From assembly GCA_029858965.1 (NCBI GenBank), contig JAOUDZ010000007.1:36193-100192 (forward strand): DNA of 64,000 nt, in the 5' to 3' direction. The notes beneath the pieces are model-generated. The model was not told where the DNA came from and searched no databases. It was given only the letters and a program-made list of their open reading frames with translations. The position numbers were made by a program, and so were the translations under genes. Source of the DNA: Cyclobacteriaceae bacterium. GTDB lineage: Bacteria; Bacteroidota; Bacteroidia; Cytophagales; Cyclobacteriaceae. The number at the start of each line of letters is the position of its first letter. Position 1 is the stretch's first letter. Below, piece by piece: positions 62,429 through 64,000 of the stretch.

Positions 62429-63907
62429 ATGAAAAGATTTGGATCACTATTTATTGCAGCTGTGCTGGGGAGTGTATGTACGGTTGCATCATTTCAATGG
62501 TTGAATAACGATGAGACAGCAGCAACCAAGCTTGAGTATCTTTCAGGCGTACCTACTGCGAAGGTCGCCTACAGCGTTGATGAAAATGGGAAAGCCTATC
62601 CATTAGATTTCACGGCTGCAGCGGAAATGGTAATGCCTGCAGTAGTATATATACAATCAACGCAAGACATGGATAATACCAGGGAATTGCAGTCGACCGA
62701 TCCACTGCGCGAATTCTTCGGACCGAGGGCACAAAAAGGACCAAGCCGTAGTTCAGGGTCAGGAGTGATCATCAATGGCAGCGGATACATTGTTACAAAT
62801 AACCATGTGGTGCAGGACGCCGACATGGTGGAAATAACGTTAATGGACAACCGAACATTTAAAGCAAAGGTAGTCGGGACTGATCCTGATACGGATTTGG
62901 CGGTGGTTAAAATCGATGAAAGTGGATTGCCATTTCTTTCTTTCGTTGACTCTGACAATGCGAAGGTTGGCGAATGGGTGTTGGCGGTGGGGAACCCTTA
63001 TAACCTCAACTCCACAGTTACTGCCGGCATCATTAGTGCAAAAGGTAGAAATATCAATATTTTACATCGCAATTCTGGAGAAGGCAGCACTGCGATAGAA
63101 TCCTTCATTCAAACAGATGCTGCAATTAATCCCGGAAATAGCGGAGGTGCGCTGGTTGCATTAAATGGTGGTTTGCTTGGGATAAACACTGCCATTGCAA
63201 GCCCAACTGGATCATATTCAGGGTATGGTTTTGCAGTACCTTCCAATATCGTAAGTAAGATTGTTGATGACCTCATCAATTATGGTGCAGTGCAGCGGGG
63301 ATGGCTGGGGGTAACGATTGGAAGTGTAAATAGCGAGCTGGCAAAAGCAAATGATCTGCAGGTTAATGAAGGTGCCTATATTTCTGGGTTCGCTGACAAA
63401 AGTTCAGCTAAAGAAGCTGGCATAAAAGAGGGAGATGTTGTCATTCAGATTGACGAGACACCCATTAAATCAAATACGGCGTTAATTGAATACATTGGTC
63501 GTCATCGTCCTGGAGACAAGGTAAATATGCTGGTAAACCGCAAAGGAAAAGAGCTAACGATTCCTGTAGTTTTGAAGAGTCGAGATGGCAAAACCGGGCT
63601 CATTAAACCGGAAGAAATTGATGCCGTTTCGGCGCTTGGGATCGAACTTGAAGAGATTGATGGAAAACTTCTTAGAAAGCTTGACCTTGATCATGGTGTT
63701 CGGGTCAAGGAGCTGAGGAAGGGTAAGGTTGGCCGATACACAGAAATGCGTGATGGTTTTATCATTACAAGGGTTAATGATATTCCAGTGAATTCTGTAA
63801 AAGAATTTGAGAAGATAATAAAAACGAAGAAAAAGGGCGATCTGGTTACTTTTTCGGGGACATACGAGGATTTTCCGAGAGAATTTAACTATGCTTTTAG
63901 AATGTAG
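62429..63907 (+). CDS. DegP/DegQ-type periplasmic serine protease
   Basis: 492 residues from the ATG 62429 (MKRFGSLFIAAVLGSV); three extra codons upstream are ignored. The signal anchor is followed by the trypsin-like domain with catalytic His in VTNNHVVQDAD near 118, Asp in DPDTDLAVVKID near 150 and Ser in NPGNSGGALV near 234. Two PDZ domains follow (about 290-380, GWLGVTIGSVNSELAK; and 400-490, containing FIITRVNDIPVNSVKEFEK). Degrades or refolds damaged envelope proteins. Length matches the Do/HtrA group of Bacteroidota. Confidence 0.95.
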   Translation: MKRFGSLFIAAVLGSVCTVASFQWLNNDETAATKLEYLSGVPTAKVAYSVDENGKAYPLDFTAAAEMVMPAVVYIQSTQDMDNTRELQSTDPLREFFGPRAQKGPSRSSGSGVIINGSGYIVTNNHVVQDADMVEITLMDNRTFKAKVVGTDPDTDLAVVKIDESGLPFLSFVDSDNAKVGEWVLAVGNPYNLNSTVTAGIISAKGRNINILHRNSGEGSTAIESFIQTDAAINPGNSGGALVALNGGLLGINTAIASPTGSYSGYGFAVPSNIVSKIVDDLINYGAVQRGWLGVTIGSVNSELAKANDLQVNEGAYISGFADKSSAKEAGIKEGDVVIQIDETPIKSNTALIEYIGRHRPGDKVNMLVNRKGKELTIPVVLKSRDGKTGLIKPEEIDAVSALGIELEEIDGKLLRKLDLDHGVRVKELRKGKVGRYTEMRDGFIITRVNDIPVNSVKEFEKIIKTKKKGDLVTFSGTYEDFPREFNYAFRM

Positions 63908-63928
63908 AACGCTTGTAGAAAAGGAATT

Positions 63929-64000
63929 ATGAGGAAGCTGTTTAGTAAAGGCGAACGTGTTCGCAGCAAGATTGACGGATAAGTGATGGAGGTCCTAAAG
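63929..64000 (+). pseudogene. Short ORF with in-frame stop, possible broken YodC/DUF2158-like gene, runs off window
   Basis: ATG at 63929 (MRKLFSKGERVRSKIDG) is followed by TAA at 63980. The same frame continues as VMEVLK until the window ends at 64000. The combined string looks like a DUF2158-type small protein (KGE/D-RVRxKIDG-xVMxV) interrupted by one stop codon, which a single base change would explain. Only 24 codons are visible, so this may be accidental; the sequence past 64000 would settle it. Confidence 0.3.

Noticed and set aside
62247..62447. 66-codon minus-strand ORF with a lipobox-like FFSATGC
   Set aside because: The start lies inside the degQ-like coding region and the hydrophobic stretch is 40 residues in, wrong for a signal peptide.
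1..64000. CRISPR array, transposase, prophage, integrase or rRNA operon
   Set aside because: I looked for regularly spaced repeats, DDE or serine recombinase motifs, phage structural genes and rRNA conserved words and found none.

Overview
The window reads as a contiguous, gene-dense piece of a Bacteroidota chromosome, most likely order Cytophagales. Evidence for this: the mutY-ssb-gldE-gldD gliding/type IX secretion cluster, a PorE-like lipoprotein, a TonB-dependent receptor, GH3-family and DUF3500 proteins, a 29-residue AURKAIP1/COX24-type ribosomal peptide, and repeated promoter boxes of the Bacteroidota form TAnnTTTG with few Shine-Dalgarno sites. Content is mostly core housekeeping. I see no insertion sequence, prophage, CRISPR array, rRNA operon or defence island.

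Layout. 1-5.1 kb: a truncated lipid A acyltransferase, an SDR oxidoreductase, a tiny lipoprotein, radA, a DUF2179 membrane protein and an exported protein of unknown function. 5.1-12.2 kb (minus strand): a GH3 protein, lptB-recJ with a collagen/glycine-rich exported protein, a SPOR coiled-coil protein and fumC. 12.4-16.5 kb: a 2'-5' RNA ligase-like protein, a PLP deaminase/desulfhydrase, a PA0069-type radical SAM protein behind a perfect 15-bp palindrome, and an M20 dipeptidase. 16.6-23.2 kb: gldD, gldE, ssb and mutY, divergent from HU, a TPR protein, the COX24-like peptide and ribonuclease G. 23.3-25.2 kb: frr, pyrH and a biotin carrier protein. 25.4-27.9 kb: a TPP riboswitch ahead of a TonB receptor, a probable thiamine uptake receptor. 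28-36.6 kb: a Zn peptidase, acyl-CoA dehydrogenase, purM, an rRNA/tRNA methyltransferase, an apparently exported methyltransferase, mutS and a DEAD-box helicase. 36.7-39.4 kb: two different fatty-acid desaturases flanking an ECF-type sigma factor. 39.5-44.2 kb: a probable operon of two Fe-S proteins, a conserved unknown and the PorE-like lipoprotein. 44.3-49 kb: tRNA-Phe, a histidine kinase, an RsuA/RluB-type pseudouridine synthase with a long basic tail, scpB, and a histone-H1-like/DksA fusion. 49-56.6 kb: a large lamin-tail surface protein, asd and a fused 5-oxoprolinase. 56.6-64 kb: a LysE exporter, an ATP-grasp ligase and a DinB protein (co-directional with the oxoprolinase), a YHS protein, DUF3500, a CgeB-like glycosyltransferase, an 830-bp AT-rich gap, a DegP/Q protease, and at the edge a short ORF with an in-frame stop.

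The most promising points for follow-up are the DinB/ATP-grasp/LysE/oxoprolinase gene string, the methyltransferase with a signal peptide, the histone-tail/DksA fusion that has lost zinc ligands, the glycine-rich protein tied to recJ-lptB, and the desaturase/sigma/desaturase arrangement. None of these is proven to be a new system from sequence alone. Start codons were adjusted in many genes using family alignments from memory and the position of TAnnTTTG boxes. All function calls rest on reading motifs, not on database searches.
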